Positions 14,516-23,677 of a stretch of DNA of 64,000 bases are shown piece after piece. Source of the stretch: an uncultured Clostridia bacterium (GTDB taxonomy: Bacteria > Bacillota > Clostridia > TANB77 > CAG-508); contig CASYFC010000009.1 of NCBI GenBank assembly GCA_949482135.1, positions 1-64,000 on the forward strand, in the 5' to 3' direction. The translations under genes were made by a program, and so were the position numbers. The number at the start of each line of letters is the position of its first letter. Position 1 is the first letter of the stretch. The notes below the pieces were generated by a model, which worked only from the letters and a program-made list of their open reading frames with translations, was not told where the DNA came from and did no database searches.

Positions 14516-17341
14516 TTAGTATTTTTTTCTCATCTGATTTAATGTGTTATTTATATCATTTGAAAAGCCTTTTTTAGCAAATCTACTAGTTTGCTGAGTA
14601 GCTTTTTGACTCCCACTTCCATAAGTAGTTTTACTTACTAAAGGATATACCATATTTCCTAATGTTCTTAATTTATTATTAAATGCATTTGGATATACAT
14701 TTATTGATATTGAGCAAGTAGCTATTGAATCTAAATATTTTGCATAAACTGTATTATCAAAAGGTATTGTACATGCTTTTACCATGTCTTTATTGAATAA
14801 TTCATTCATATATGACATAGACGGATCATTATAGAATGACATACCTCCAATAATTGCTTTTTCACTCAAACTTTTTACTTTTATTTCTTTATTTATTACA
14901 ACTCTGACTTTTTCTGGTTCTAAAACTCCAATATTCTTCAAATCTCTTAAAAATGCTGTTAGAGGTTGAATTGTTAGAATATCCATAGATTGAACCAAGT
15001 ATATTTCTTGACAACTAGCAAAATACGCTGGTGGTGTATCAAAATCACAATCTATTAATATTAATGAGTAATTTTGAACTAATGTTGATAAAATTGTTTC
15101 TGCATCAGAATAATCTTTTCCATCATTTGGTAATGCTGTAAATACAGTTAAATTCTTATTAACTTTTATTCCTTCATTAAATCCATTTGATAATTTACTA
15201 ATTGAATTATAAGCAATATTTCTTAATTCTTCTTCATTATTTGTAAATATATAATAAGAATTTCTATTTTTTGTCATATCTAAAATTGCTGTATTTATTC
15301 CTATTGATGAGAATAAAGCAGCTAAATTATTTACTAAGAATGATGTTCCATTTTTGGTTGTTCCTAAAAATGTAACTATCTTCTTGTCCTTAGTTAATAA
15401 ACTATTTAAATTTGACATAGAATAATCAACTTTTGGTTTTATACTTTCTATTTCTTGAGGTTCTGAAGAAATTGTTTGTGTATTATTTATAGGTTCCTCA
15501 TCATCTTCTTCAAAATCTGTTAATAATACATCATCTTCAAATTCATCATCAACCCCAGGGATTCCTTGTGGCATATCTTCTAAATCGTCTAAATCATCTA
15601 AATCTGGTAATGCTACTTCATCAGTATAATCAGCATCTTCAAATTCTTCATCTAATCCAGGCAGACCTTCATCCTCAAATTCTTGATCATCTTCCATTCC
15701 TGGTAAAACATCGTCTTCAAATTCTTCGTCTTCTTCCATTCCTGGCAAAACATCGTCTTCAAATTCTTCGTCTTCTTCCATTCCTGGTAAAACATCATCT
15801 TCAAATTCTTCGTCTTCTTCCATTCCTGGTAAAATTTCATCTTCGAATTCTTCGTCTTCTTCCATTCCTGGTAAAATTTCATCTTCGAATTCTTCATCTA
15901 ATCCTGGTAAGCTTTCATTTTCAAAATCATCTTCATCATTAAAAGCTTCTAATCCTGGTAACATATCATCATTAAATTCATCATCTAAACTTGAATTATT
16001 TTTTTCTAATTCTTCAAACTCATCAATCATTGGTAGAACAAATTCATCCTCATCATTATCTTCTTCAAGTTTTTGTTTTTGAATTTTTTCTTTATTTTCA
16101 ATTACTGGTGGAATTGAAGGTCGAACTTTTTTTGGTGGTTCTGCTTTTGGTTGCTCTATAACTTTCTTCTCTTCCTTAACAACTAGTTGCTCTTTTTCAG
16201 CCTTTTGTGGTTGTACTTTTACTCTAACTTTTTTTATTACAACACTTCCATCTGGCATTACAACTTTTTTCTTAACTATCTTTGTTTCTTCAGCATTATT
16301 TTGAGTTATTTGTTTAGTTACAGTTTTTTCTGTTTTTTTAGTTGGAGCTTCTTTCCTCCCCACTCTTTCCTCTTGCATATTTTCTACAGGAGTTCTTTTC
16401 TTAACAACATTTTTTTGTGTTCTTTGAACATTAGATGTGACATCTGGAATTTCTAATTTTTGTCCCATTGGTCTAACGGCTTGTGTTGATTTATTTTTTG
16501 ATGTTCTAACAGATGATGGAATAACTATAGGACCTGACATCTTATTTTCATTCATTTTGCTTTCTATTATATCTATTTTTATCCCTGTATTTTTTTGGAC
16601 ATCTTTTGCTTTTAAAGTATCTCTATTTATTTTTTGAATTGTTCCACCAGCAGCCATTAATTCTTGATATTTTGGGCTGTCTTCTTCCAAAACAGCTTTT
16701 ACATTTATTGGTAGACAATTTACAATTATTCTTAATTGATCGTCTGTATATTGAGATGCAATATTAGCAAAGCTTTCAGCAAACTTATCTGTATTTTTTC
16801 CTAATTTTTTAAAATGTGTATTGATATTTTGAATTTCAAGTTCGCTAACTTCTTTATCGCTTTCCTTTGAATAATTAACATCGTCAGAATCTATCTTATA
16901 GTACATTTTTGCTTCTTTTTTTACTCTAGGTTTATTAATTAATCTACAAACTTGATCCATACTTCTTTCAGTACCTAATAAAGCATTGTAAATTCCTATA
17001 CCAAATATTTTTACTAAAAATGAAGTACCTTTTGTACGTCTATCTGAACATATTAAAATAATAGCAGTATCATTACCGTCAATGTCTTGTGCTTCATCGC
17101 TAATATTATCAAGCTTATCAAAGATAAATTTATCTATTGCATCATAATTATTATTTGAAAATGGTTCTAAATCTTCACTTATAACTATTCTATCATAGCT
17201 TTTATCCTTTTGTATCTCCTTTAATATTGCGTCAAAGTAATAAACATTTTTAAAAGAAAGAATTTCTTTATATTCTTTTTGATATCTTTTAATTATATTT
17301 TCTGATACCTTTTCATTACTAACCGCAAATAAAACTTTCAT
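14516..17341 (-). CDS. Large TadZ/CpaE-like P-loop protein with acidic tandem repeats
   Basis: 941 residues in three parts. Residues 1-140 look like an atypical receiver domain (MKVLFAVSNEKVSENII; DRIVISEDLEPF; AIILICSDRR). Residues ~270-420 are basic and low-complexity (KKVVMPDGSVVIKKVRVK). Residues ~430-640 are strongly acidic with five 14-residue repeats of the type FEDDVLPGMEEDEE. Residues ~655-920 are a MinD/ParA-fold ATPase (KKIVTFLGTTKNGTSFLVNN; LILIDCD as Walker B). The Walker A lacks the usual GK[ST], as in many TadZ/CpaE localisation proteins, so ATP hydrolysis is doubtful. It sits between a small membrane protein and a degenerate GGDEF protein, suggesting a polar or envelope-localised machine. 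Confidence 0.65.
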   Translation of the reverse strand: MKVLFAVSNEKVSENIIKRYQKEYKEILSFKNVYYFDAILKEIQKDKSYDRIVISEDLEPFSNNNYDAIDKFIFDKLDNISDEAQDIDGNDTAIILICSDRRTKGTSFLVKIFGIGIYNALLGTERSMDQVCRLINKPRVKKEAKMYYKIDSDDVNYSKESDKEVSELEIQNINTHFKKLGKNTDKFAESFANIASQYTDDQLRIIVNCLPINVKAVLEEDSPKYQELMAAGGTIQKINRDTLKAKDVQKNTGIKIDIIESKMNENKMSGPIVIPSSVRTSKNKSTQAVRPMGQKLEIPDVTSNVQRTQKNVVKKRTPVENMQEERVGRKEAPTKKTEKTVTKQITQNNAEETKIVKKKVVMPDGSVVIKKVRVKVQPQKAEKEQLVVKEEKKVIEQPKAEPPKKVRPSIPPVIENKEKIQKQKLEEDNDEDEFVLPMIDEFEELEKNNSSLDDEFNDDMLPGLEAFNDEDDFENESLPGLDEEFEDEILPGMEEDEEFEDEILPGMEEDEEFEDDVLPGMEEDEEFEDDVLPGMEEDEEFEDDVLPGMEDDQEFEDEGLPGLDEEFEDADYTDEVALPDLDDLDDLEDMPQGIPGVDDEFEDDVLLTDFEEDDEEPINNTQTISSEPQEIESIKPKVDYSMSNLNSLLTKDKKIVTFLGTTKNGTSFLVNNLAALFSSIGINTAILDMTKNRNSYYIFTNNEEELRNIAYNSISKLSNGFNEGIKVNKNLTVFTALPNDGKDYSDAETILSTLVQNYSLILIDCDFDTPPAYFASCQEIYLVQSMDILTIQPLTAFLRDLKNIGVLEPEKVRVVINKEIKVKSLSEKAIIGGMSFYNDPSMSYMNELFNKDMVKACTIPFDNTVYAKYLDSIATCSISINVYPNAFNNKLRTLGNMVYPLVSKTTYGSGSQKATQQTSRFAKKGFSNDINNTLNQMRKKY
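15677..15897. repeat. 42-bp tandem repeat within the TadZ-like gene
   Basis: Five copies at 42-bp spacing (the CCATTCCTGG landmark recurs at about 15694, 15736, 15778, 15820 and 15862) encode the 14-residue acidic repeat around LPGMEEDEE. Flanking degenerate copies encode LPGLDEE. The near-identity of the copies means copy number is likely to vary between strains. Confidence 0.85.
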
Positions 17342-17345
17342 TTGT

Positions 17346-17762
17346 TTAACCCCTCCAACCGTTTACTACAACAGCAAAAATTAATGGCAATACTTGGCAT
17401 ATCAATAATATAGTAACAAAAGTTATTATAAGCATAAAACCTCTATCCCTAACATCTAACTTTCTAATTCCTAAAACATATTGATATACTGATCCTATTG
17501 CTATACCAACAAAACAAAGTGGTATACTGTATATTCTTACTCCATTTAAAATATAGGCAGCAACACCATATGTAGTAGAGCCATATTTTTCAATATATTC
17601 TGCAAGACTACTTTTTGCACTTTCTTTTATTTCAACTAACTCTGTTGCTTGAGTAGAATTTAAAACTTCCTCTCCCGTAACAGCGTAACATATTGAACAT
17701 ATATTCATTAATACAACTAATGTTATAAATATAATTGCAACTATTGATACTTTCCTTAACAT
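17346..17762 (-). CDS. Small secreted/membrane protein, VirB2-pilin-like layout
   Basis: 138 residues with an N-terminal signal-type helix (VAIIFITLVVLMNICSICYA, cleavage plausible after Ala) and a ~40-residue polar segment. Two further membrane helices follow (IYSIPLCFVGIAIGSVYQYV and FMLIITFVTILLICQVLPLIF, ~20 residues each). Signal plus two hydrophobic helices is the layout of VirB2/TrbC-type subunits and of many small membrane scaffold proteins. There is no sequence proof of either. It is the first gene of a leftward operon with the TadZ-like and degenerate GGDEF proteins (4 bp gap), so it may be the membrane partner they recognise. Confidence 0.5.
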   Translation of the reverse strand: MLRKVSIVAIIFITLVVLMNICSICYAVTGEEVLNSTQATELVEIKESAKSSLAEYIEKYGSTTYGVAAYILNGVRIYSIPLCFVGIAIGSVYQYVLGIRKLDVRDRGFMLIITFVTILLICQVLPLIFAVVVNGWRG

Positions 17763-18056
17763 TTTTATAAAAAACCTCCTTTAGGTTATTATTTTTTTAA
17801 TATTTCACATATATTATAATACAATATATTTAAGAAAATATCAACCTAAAATCACTAATTTTATCAATTTTTTCGGGCAAATTTACATCTTTTTATTACA
17901 TAAATTTTACAAGTTTTATTGTATAAAAAACATTACTTCCATTATACAATATTTTATCACAACAATTGTATTCTTAATATCATCTTTTGTCAAACTTAAT
18001 TTGTTAAATAATTAATATTTTATTCACTTATTTTAGTGCAAAAAAGCTGAAGTTCA
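17763..18056. other. Intergenic region, 294 bp
   Basis: AT-rich spacer between two leftward genes. It should hold the promoter of the 17762 operon (several TATAAT-like hexamers, for example near 17815) and the end of the transporter transcript (AAAAAGCTGAAG/CTTCAGCT stem around 18042-18068, overlapping the transporter stop). I see no ORF or larger repeat. Confidence 0.4.
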
Positions 18057-18965
18057 TTAAACTTCAGCTACCGCTAATATTAATATTCCGAGTACAACAA
18101 GGCTTATTGCACTATACTGTTTTAAATTTAATTTTTCTTTCAAGAAAATTCTTGATAATATTATAGATACAACACATACTGATGAAATCATTGGTGCCGC
18201 AATAATTGCACTTCCACTCATTGCAAAAACATATGTAAATTGACCTGTTGTTTCAAAAACTGCTGCTAATATTTTATCTTTTTGATTTTTAACATCTATT
18301 TTTTCTTTTTTAAACATAATAAATATTGTTAAAATTATTGCGGAAATTAAAAATGTTAGTTCATAAGATGTATTAGCAACAAGTTCTATGTTGTTCTCTG
18401 TAACATTTAATAATGGTGAACATGTTATATCTAAGTAATATGCATCTAAAAAGCTTCCTAACGCATCAAAAATAGCATATAAAAATGGCATTAAAAATGC
18501 AATTATTGCTAATTTTTTACCTAATCTTTTACTTTTTGGATTACTACTTTTAATTTCTAAAATTCCTATTAATAGTATTCCTATAACAATTGATATAATT
18601 CCAAAAATTGATAATCCACTTATTGTTTGTCCTAAAATTAAAAAGCATAATATTGATGTAATTGCACCAGATGTATTTTCAATTGGATCTGATATAGATT
18701 CTTCTATGTATCTCATTCCAAAAAATGATAATGACATTGAAAAAATATAGCAAAATGAAACTGGTAAATATACTAATATATTTTTAAAATCATATCCTAT
18801 ATTTTGAGTAAGTAAAATGAAAATTGCATGAATTCCCATTACAATTCCAACAAATATTGTTGTTTTTAGATGACTATATTTTTCTTTTTCATTTGCTCCT
18901 TTTTTATAAAACAGTTCAGCTAATCCCCATATTAATGTTGTCATTAATGCAAATATAAACCACAT
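18057..18965 (-). CDS. EamA/DMT-superfamily transporter
   Basis: 302 residues with ten predicted membrane helices and two EamA repeats (MWFIFALMTTLIWGLAELFYKKG at the start of the first, in two pieces; ILAAVFETTGQFTYVFAMSG in the second). Members export or import small metabolites, and the substrate is unknown. It starts 3 bp after the stop of the methionine gamma-lyase-like gene, so the two are translationally coupled. Export of an amino-acid-derived product is a reasonable inference. Confidence 0.88.
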   Translation of the reverse strand: MWFIFALMTTLIWGLAELFYKKGANEKEKYSHLKTTIFVGIVMGIHAIFILLTQNIGYDFKNILVYLPVSFCYIFSMSLSFFGMRYIEESISDPIENTSGAITSILCFLILGQTISGLSIFGIISIVIGILLIGILEIKSSNPKSKRLGKKLAIIAFLMPFLYAIFDALGSFLDAYYLDITCSPLLNVTENNIELVANTSYELTFLISAIILTIFIMFKKEKIDVKNQKDKILAAVFETTGQFTYVFAMSGSAIIAAPMISSVCVVSIILSRIFLKEKLNLKQYSAISLVVLGILILAVAEV

Positions 18966-18968
18966 TTT

Positions 18969-20237
18969 TTATTCCTCTTTTCCTTCTTTTAACATATTAT
19001 CTATTGCTATCATTATTCCTAGTTTTCCATATTCATAAGTTAAACCGCCTTGCATATAGGCAGTATATGGTGCACAAAGGGGTCCATCACAACTAAGTTC
19101 TATTGTTGCTCCTGGAGTAAATGTTCCTCCTGCCATAATTTCTTTATACTGATATCCTGGCATATCATCTGGTACTGGTGTAACATATGCTTCAATTGGA
19201 GAAGCTTTTTGTACTCCTTGACAGAATTTAACTAATCTATCCTCTGTTTTTAATTCTATTGTTTGAATTATATCAGTTCTTTTTTCATTATACTTTGGAC
19301 TTACTCCTTCAAATCCGAATTTTTCTAGCATTCTACTTGCAAAAGTCATTGTTTTTAATACTGATTTTACAACAGAAGGAGCCATAAATATACCTTTATA
19401 GTATGATAATAATTGATTAAAATTTGCTCCTAAATCTTTTCCAACACATGGTGCTGTTAGTCTTTCTGCCACTTGATGTATTAAATCTTTTCTTCCTACT
19501 ACATATCCACCACTTGTTGCAATACCTGCACCTAAATTTTTCATTAAAGAACTTATAAATATATCAGCACCAACTTGAGTTGGTTCTTTATCCTCAACAA
19601 ATTCTCCATAACAATTATCTACCATAATTATAATATCTTTGTTTATAGCTTTTATTTTTGATATTACTTTTTCTATTTTATCTATAGTTAAACTTTTTCT
19701 TTGAGAATATCCTCTTGAACGTTGTATTTCAATTAATTTAATATTTCCTTTTTTTACTCTTTCTTCTATTTTTTCATAATCAAAATCATTATTTACAAGT
19801 TCTATTTGTTCATATTTAATTCCATGTTTTATTAATGAATTACTACTATCTCCAGAAAGTCCAATTACACTTTTTAATGTATCATATGGTTCGCCTGAAA
19901 TGCTTATCATTGTATCTCCATATTTTAATAAACCAAATAATGAAATAGTTAACGCATGCGTTCCAGACATTATTTGTGGTCTAACTATTGAATCTTCTGC
20001 GCCAAAAATTTGTGCATAAATTTTTTCTAATTTTTCTCTACCACCATCATAATATCCATATCCTGTTACTTCATTAAAATCAGTTGTTGAAACTTTGTTA
20101 TCTTGAAATGCTTTTAGTACCTTAATACTAGATTTCATGCAGTTTTCTTCATATTCTTTAAAAATCGGTTCTAATTCTTTTTCAACTTCATTTGCAAGAT
20201 CTAATATTTTATTACTTATTCCAAATTCTTTATACAT
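18969..20237 (-). CDS. Methionine gamma-lyase/aluminium-resistance family PLP enzyme
   Basis: 422 residues starting at ATG 20237 (MYKEFGISNKILD), because the GGGGGGA ribosome binding site lies inside the 12-bp longer alternative. The family (YnbB-like) is PLP-dependent of the Cys/Met metabolism type. I see TGYGYYDGGREKLE, the SGTHALTISLFG cofactor-binding loop, DNCYGEF (PLP-contacting Asp) and SLMKNLGAGIATSGGY with the Schiff-base Lys. The C-terminal GATIELSCDGP is also typical. Real substrates of this family are poorly known. It is coupled to the DMT transporter downstream. Confidence 0.9.
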   Translation of the reverse strand: MYKEFGISNKILDLANEVEKELEPIFKEYEENCMKSSIKVLKAFQDNKVSTTDFNEVTGYGYYDGGREKLEKIYAQIFGAEDSIVRPQIMSGTHALTISLFGLLKYGDTMISISGEPYDTLKSVIGLSGDSSNSLIKHGIKYEQIELVNNDFDYEKIEERVKKGNIKLIEIQRSRGYSQRKSLTIDKIEKVISKIKAINKDIIIMVDNCYGEFVEDKEPTQVGADIFISSLMKNLGAGIATSGGYVVGRKDLIHQVAERLTAPCVGKDLGANFNQLLSYYKGIFMAPSVVKSVLKTMTFASRMLEKFGFEGVSPKYNEKRTDIIQTIELKTEDRLVKFCQGVQKASPIEAYVTPVPDDMPGYQYKEIMAGGTFTPGATIELSCDGPLCAPYTAYMQGGLTYEYGKLGIMIAIDNMLKEGKEE

Positions 20238-20352
20238 TTTTCCCCCCATATTTAATTTTTTTCCTAAAATATTATAAATTATTTAGTATATTATGTCAAA
20301 CCAAAAACAAACTTCTTAATCAAAAATACTGTAGATTACATTGAACTATTTA

Positions 20353-20390
20353 CAAAAACGAGCCACAATTAAAACTTTATTGTGGCTCGT
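20353..20390 (-). terminator. Terminator of the cyclophilin lipoprotein gene
   Basis: A perfect 12-bp stem (ACGAGCCACAAT/ATTGTGGCTCGT) is followed on the minus strand by a T run (20353-20357), just past the cyclophilin stop at 20399. Confidence 0.85.
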
Positions 20391-20398
20391 TTACTTTT

Positions 20399-21190
20399 CT
20401 ATTCACTATAAGTTGAAACATCAATACTTTCTATAATAACATCTTTTACTGGAACACTTTCTTCTCCTGTACTTGACATTGCTTTTTCAACTTTTGTTAT
20501 TGCATCTACAACTTCAATTCCTTCATATACTTGTCCAAAGACAGTATATTGCATGTATAAACTCATATACCCTCCATAGTTTTTATATTGTTCAACTAAT
20601 CCTTCTGGGTATCCTCCTCTTTTCATATAGCTTTCCATGTTTTCATCATAATTTGCTTGAACTATAAAGAATTGACTACCTATACTATTTGGCAAATTTG
20701 ACATTGCCATGCATAAAGCTCCTTTATAAGGCACTAAACTTTCATCTAGTTCAGTTCCAAATCCTTCTCCCCAAATGCTTTTTCCTCCTGTACCGTCACC
20801 ATTTGGATCTCCACCTTGAATCATAAATTCTTCCATAACTCTATGAAATGTTAATCCATTATAATATCCATTCTTTGCATGAGTTACAAAGTTTTCTACT
20901 GCTTTTGGAGCCACATCTGAAAAGAATCTAACTTTTATATCTCCAAAATTTCTAACATGTAATGTAGCAATTGTATCTCCTTGATTTGGCTTTTGCATTT
21001 GCTTTTCAGCATTTGCTTTATAATCTATATTTTTTTCTTCATTTTTTGAAGTATTTGTACTTGTATTTGTTGCTTTACTTGATTTTGGGATGTTTACCTT
21101 ATTATTTTTTTCTTCGCTACACCCTGAAAAGCAAAATAAAACTAATGTTAACATTAATGCTAACACTAAAAAATTAACTATTTTTTTCAT
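20399..21190 (-). CDS. Secreted lipoprotein peptidyl-prolyl isomerase (cyclophilin)
   Basis: 263 residues. The lipoprotein signal peptide ends in the lipobox FSGC (Cys24). An Asn/Ser/Lys linker leads to a cyclophilin domain (~75-260) with TFHRVMEEFMIQGGDPNGDG (the F-H-R and M-x-Q-G-G-D active-site residues) and GSQFFIV. The VFGQVYEG segment completes the fold. It should assist folding of secreted proteins at the outer membrane face. A second, very small lipoprotein gene lies 12 bp upstream. Confidence 0.93.
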   Translation of the reverse strand: MKKIVNFLVLALMLTLVLFCFSGCSEEKNNKVNIPKSSKATNTSTNTSKNEEKNIDYKANAEKQMQKPNQGDTIATLHVRNFGDIKVRFFSDVAPKAVENFVTHAKNGYYNGLTFHRVMEEFMIQGGDPNGDGTGGKSIWGEGFGTELDESLVPYKGALCMAMSNLPNSIGSQFFIVQANYDENMESYMKRGGYPEGLVEQYKNYGGYMSLYMQYTVFGQVYEGIEVVDAITKVEKAMSSTGEESVPVKDVIIESIDVSTYSE

Positions 21191-21202
21191 AAAATTTCTC
21201 CT

Positions 21203-21406
21203 CTACTCTTTTTCTGTATTAAATAATCTACTTAATCTTTCTTTTATCCAATCTAAAACATTATCAACTTTTTCTGTTGTATCTCCATCTACAGATGCTG
21301 ATACTGAATTATCTGTAGTTTCAATTTTTAATGTGCATCCAGATAGAATAAACATAAATAAAAATAATACTATTATTGTAAATATTGTTAATACTAAATT
21401 TTTCAT
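21203..21406 (-). CDS. Small lipoprotein, 67 aa
   Basis: A lipoprotein signal (IFTIIVLFLFMFILSGC, Cys24) is followed by only ~43 residues (TLKIETTDNSVSASVDGD, then VLDWIKERLSRLF). The C-terminal amphipathic helix might lie on the membrane. No family recognised. It is on the same strand as, and adjacent to, the cyclophilin lipoprotein, so it is probably co-transcribed. Confidence 0.65.
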   Translation of the reverse strand: MKNLVLTIFTIIVLFLFMFILSGCTLKIETTDNSVSASVDGDTTEKVDNVLDWIKERLSRLFNTEKE

Positions 21407-21484
21407 ATATTTGTCCTCCTAATTTGTAATAGGAAGTCTATTTGACTTTTCTACCATATATTATAATTATACTATATTTTTTAA

Positions 21485-21985
21485 TTAGTTGTCAAAATAA
21501 TTGCTAATTTCTTGTAAGTTAGAAAAATTGCATTGTCTTTCTACATCATATGCAACAATAGCAACAGAATTTGATAAGTTCAATGAACGTAAATTTTCTC
21601 TCATTGGAATTCTAATTGTTTTATCTAAATATTTTTGCAAAATGTCTTCTGGTAATCCTTTTGTTTCTTTTCCAAATAATAAAAATATTTCATCAAAACT
21701 ACTATAATTCGGGTCTGAATAAACATGTTTTCCTTTTGTTGTTACAAAAAACATATTTGTTTCCTCTGGCTTATATTTCTCTAGAAATTTTGAGAAGCTA
21801 ATATGTTCTTCTATATCTAATTTATCCCAATAATCTAGACCTGCTCTTTTTACTTGTTTTTCTGAGATAGAAAATCCAAGTGGATATACTAAATGAAGTT
21901 TTGCACCAAGTGCTGCACAGGTTCTAGCTATATTACCAGTATTTTGTGGAATTTCTGGTTCTACTAATACAATATTTATTTTCAT
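21485..21985 (-). CDS. trmL: tRNA (cytidine/uridine-34 2'-O)-methyltransferase TrmL
   Basis: 166 residues of the SPOUT fold. Visible motifs are INIVLVEPEIPQNTGNIART at the N-terminus, YWDKLD, LLFGKETKGLP (motif 2) and IPMRENLRSLNLSNSVAIVA (motif 3, SAM knot). TrmL methylates the wobble base of tRNA-Leu isoacceptors. Length is normal. Confidence 0.94.
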   Translation of the reverse strand: MKINIVLVEPEIPQNTGNIARTCAALGAKLHLVYPLGFSISEKQVKRAGLDYWDKLDIEEHISFSKFLEKYKPEETNMFFVTTKGKHVYSDPNYSSFDEIFLLFGKETKGLPEDILQKYLDKTIRIPMRENLRSLNLSNSVAIVAYDVERQCNFSNLQEISNYFDN

Positions 21986-22133
21986 CTTTATACCTTCTTT
22001 TTATAAAATTTGAATTATTATAACACATAATTTATTCATAATCTACAAAAAATATATTGAAAAATTTTTTTATTATTGATAATATATTTTATAATAGAAA
22101 GTTTTCTATATTATACTAAGGATGGTGAATTTG

Positions 22134-22511
22134 ATGAAAGTTGTTTTTCCTTGTGAAGGATCTCTTGTTCTTATGAAACAAGATTTAGACATTTTAAAAG
22201 CATTCTATAATACTTCTCTCTTACAATCAAAAATGCTAGAAGTATATAGACAATCAGATACAATAATTCAAGTTGGAAATTTCAACTATATTCCACAAAA
22301 AAATTACATTGTTCTTCACAAAGCACATCTTTTAAGTATTGAAAAAATGAGAAAAATATTAGGAATTTATAATGAGAAATATGAACTTCCTAAACAAAAT
22401 TCAGAAGGAGTTTCAAAAATTGAATCTGAAGTTAATCATAATCACGATAAAATTTCAGACACAGATTTGTTATCAAATCCCTTTTTTCAAACTTTAAAAC
22501 CTATAAATTAG
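22134..22511 (+). CDS. Hypothetical protein, 125 aa
   Basis: I choose ATG 22134 over ATG 22122 because AAGGATGGTG is the likely ribosome binding site. The protein (MKVVFPCEGSLVLMKQDLD) has an N-terminal alpha/beta part and a polar Asn/His/Ser-rich tail. No signal or membrane segment. It runs with the next gene in a small rightward operon between two leftward blocks. No family recognised. Confidence 0.55.
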   Translation: MKVVFPCEGSLVLMKQDLDILKAFYNTSLLQSKMLEVYRQSDTIIQVGNFNYIPQKNYIVLHKAHLLSIEKMRKILGIYNEKYELPKQNSEGVSKIESEVNHNHDKISDTDLLSNPFFQTLKPIN

Positions 22512-22527
22512 TAATGGAGAAAATGCT

Positions 22528-22803
22528 ATGAAACAACCAAAAATTGTAAATTCAAAAGGTGAAAAAATTGATATGGACTTAATTTTTTCGTTTACTTGTA
22601 AAGAAAATGGAAAAAATTATGTTGCTATAAATAATAATGATGATATTTTTGAAAAAAATAGCAGATATGCAAATCTTGATATATTAGAAATTATAAAAGT
22701 AACAACAAAAGCAATATATGTTTCAGACATTCCACCAGAAGATTGGGATTCTGTAAAAAAAGCTCTTCAGTATAATGTTTTTTCAAAAATGGGAGGAAAT
22801 TAA
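22528..22803 (+). CDS. Hypothetical DUF1292-like protein, 91 aa
   Basis: A short acidic/basic protein (MKQPKIVNSKGEKIDMDLIFSF; NGKNYVAINNND) whose strand pattern resembles DUF1292 proteins ('..f..l......YvvL....'), though weakly. It is 16 bp downstream of the previous gene. Function unknown. Confidence 0.5.
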   Translation: MKQPKIVNSKGEKIDMDLIFSFTCKENGKNYVAINNNDDIFEKNSRYANLDILEIIKVTTKAIYVSDIPPEDWDSVKKALQYNVFSKMGGN

Positions 22804-22810
22804 ATATATA

Positions 22811-22848
22811 AAAAGTAGATTCATGCAAACGAATCTACTTTTATTTTT
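22811..22848. terminator. Bidirectional terminator between convergent genes
   Basis: A perfect 12-bp stem (AAAAGTAGATTC at 22811-22822, GAATCTACTTTT at 22831-22842) has a T run on the plus side and an A run on the other. It serves both the rightward pair and the leftward maf gene. Confidence 0.85.
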
Positions 22849-23423
22849 ATAAAATTTCATTTTCTTTTAATATACTATACACTCTATCTATTGGCAATCC
22901 AACAACACTCATATAATTTCCTCTAATTCTACTAATATATTTTGCAAAACAACTTTGTATAGCATACGCTCCTGCTTTATCATAAGGTTCTTCTGATTCT
23001 ACATATTCTATAATTTCTCTATCTGATATTGGGTCAACTGTTATTTCCGTTTTTACTACTTCTTTATATTCCTGATATTTACCTTGGTTTTCTATTAATA
23101 TCGCTAAACTTGTATAAACATAATGAACATCATTTTCTATTTCTTTCAGCATTTTTATTGCTTCTTTTCTATCTTTTGGTTTTCCAAATATTTTATTATT
23201 TTTTACAACAATTGTGTCTGAACCAATAATAGCTCTATCTCCTTGTGTATTATTAAACACATCTAATGCTTTTCCATAAGCTAATTCTTTTGATTGGTCT
23301 TCTAAATTTAATCCATCCTCTATTTTTTCATCATAATTACTAGGAATTATTTCAAAATCAATTTGTGCAAGTTCAAGAATTGCAGCTCTTCTTTGAGATC
23401 CGTGATGCTAATATTATTTTCAT
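22847..23423 (-). CDS. maf: Maf-family nucleotide pyrophosphatase, read through a +1 frameshift at a CGG codon
   Basis: Maf proteins hydrolyse dTTP/UTP or modified nucleotides. Starting at ATG 23423, frame 0 gives only MKIILAS and then TCA-CGG-A; it stops 8 codons after CGG. Skipping the C at 23402 continues as GSQRRAAILELAQIDFEIIP, the normal Maf N-terminus with its essential S-x-x-R-R loop. It runs through IIGSDTIVV (catalytic Asp), GKPKDRKEA and DKAGAYAIQ to 22847, 191 residues and the right family length. Nothing else in the gene is damaged. The single lesion sits at a CGG codon followed by A, as in five other genes of this window. An upstream in-frame ATG at 23432 is an alternative start. 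Confidence 0.85.
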
Positions 23424-23677
23424 ATTTTTCATTTCCTTTTTAACTTATATTTTATATGATAATTATATAATTTAAATATTTTACTGTCAATTGTATTATA
23501 AATAAAAGTTTTTTTCTTATTCTATCAAGCATTACAGATTTTTTAAGAATTATTTTCATTTTTTTCTATTGAATTTTTTTATGTGTTATGTTAGAATTCA
23601 CTATTGGAAATGTGAAATTATAAATAGAATAAAAATAATACTTATAGGTTAAAATTAAAGTATAAAAGGAGGATATT

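Noticed and set aside
15568-15942. Leu/His-rich antisense reading frames over the acidic repeats
   Set aside because: They are mirror products of the 42-bp tandem repeat in the real gene on the other strand, with no start signals.
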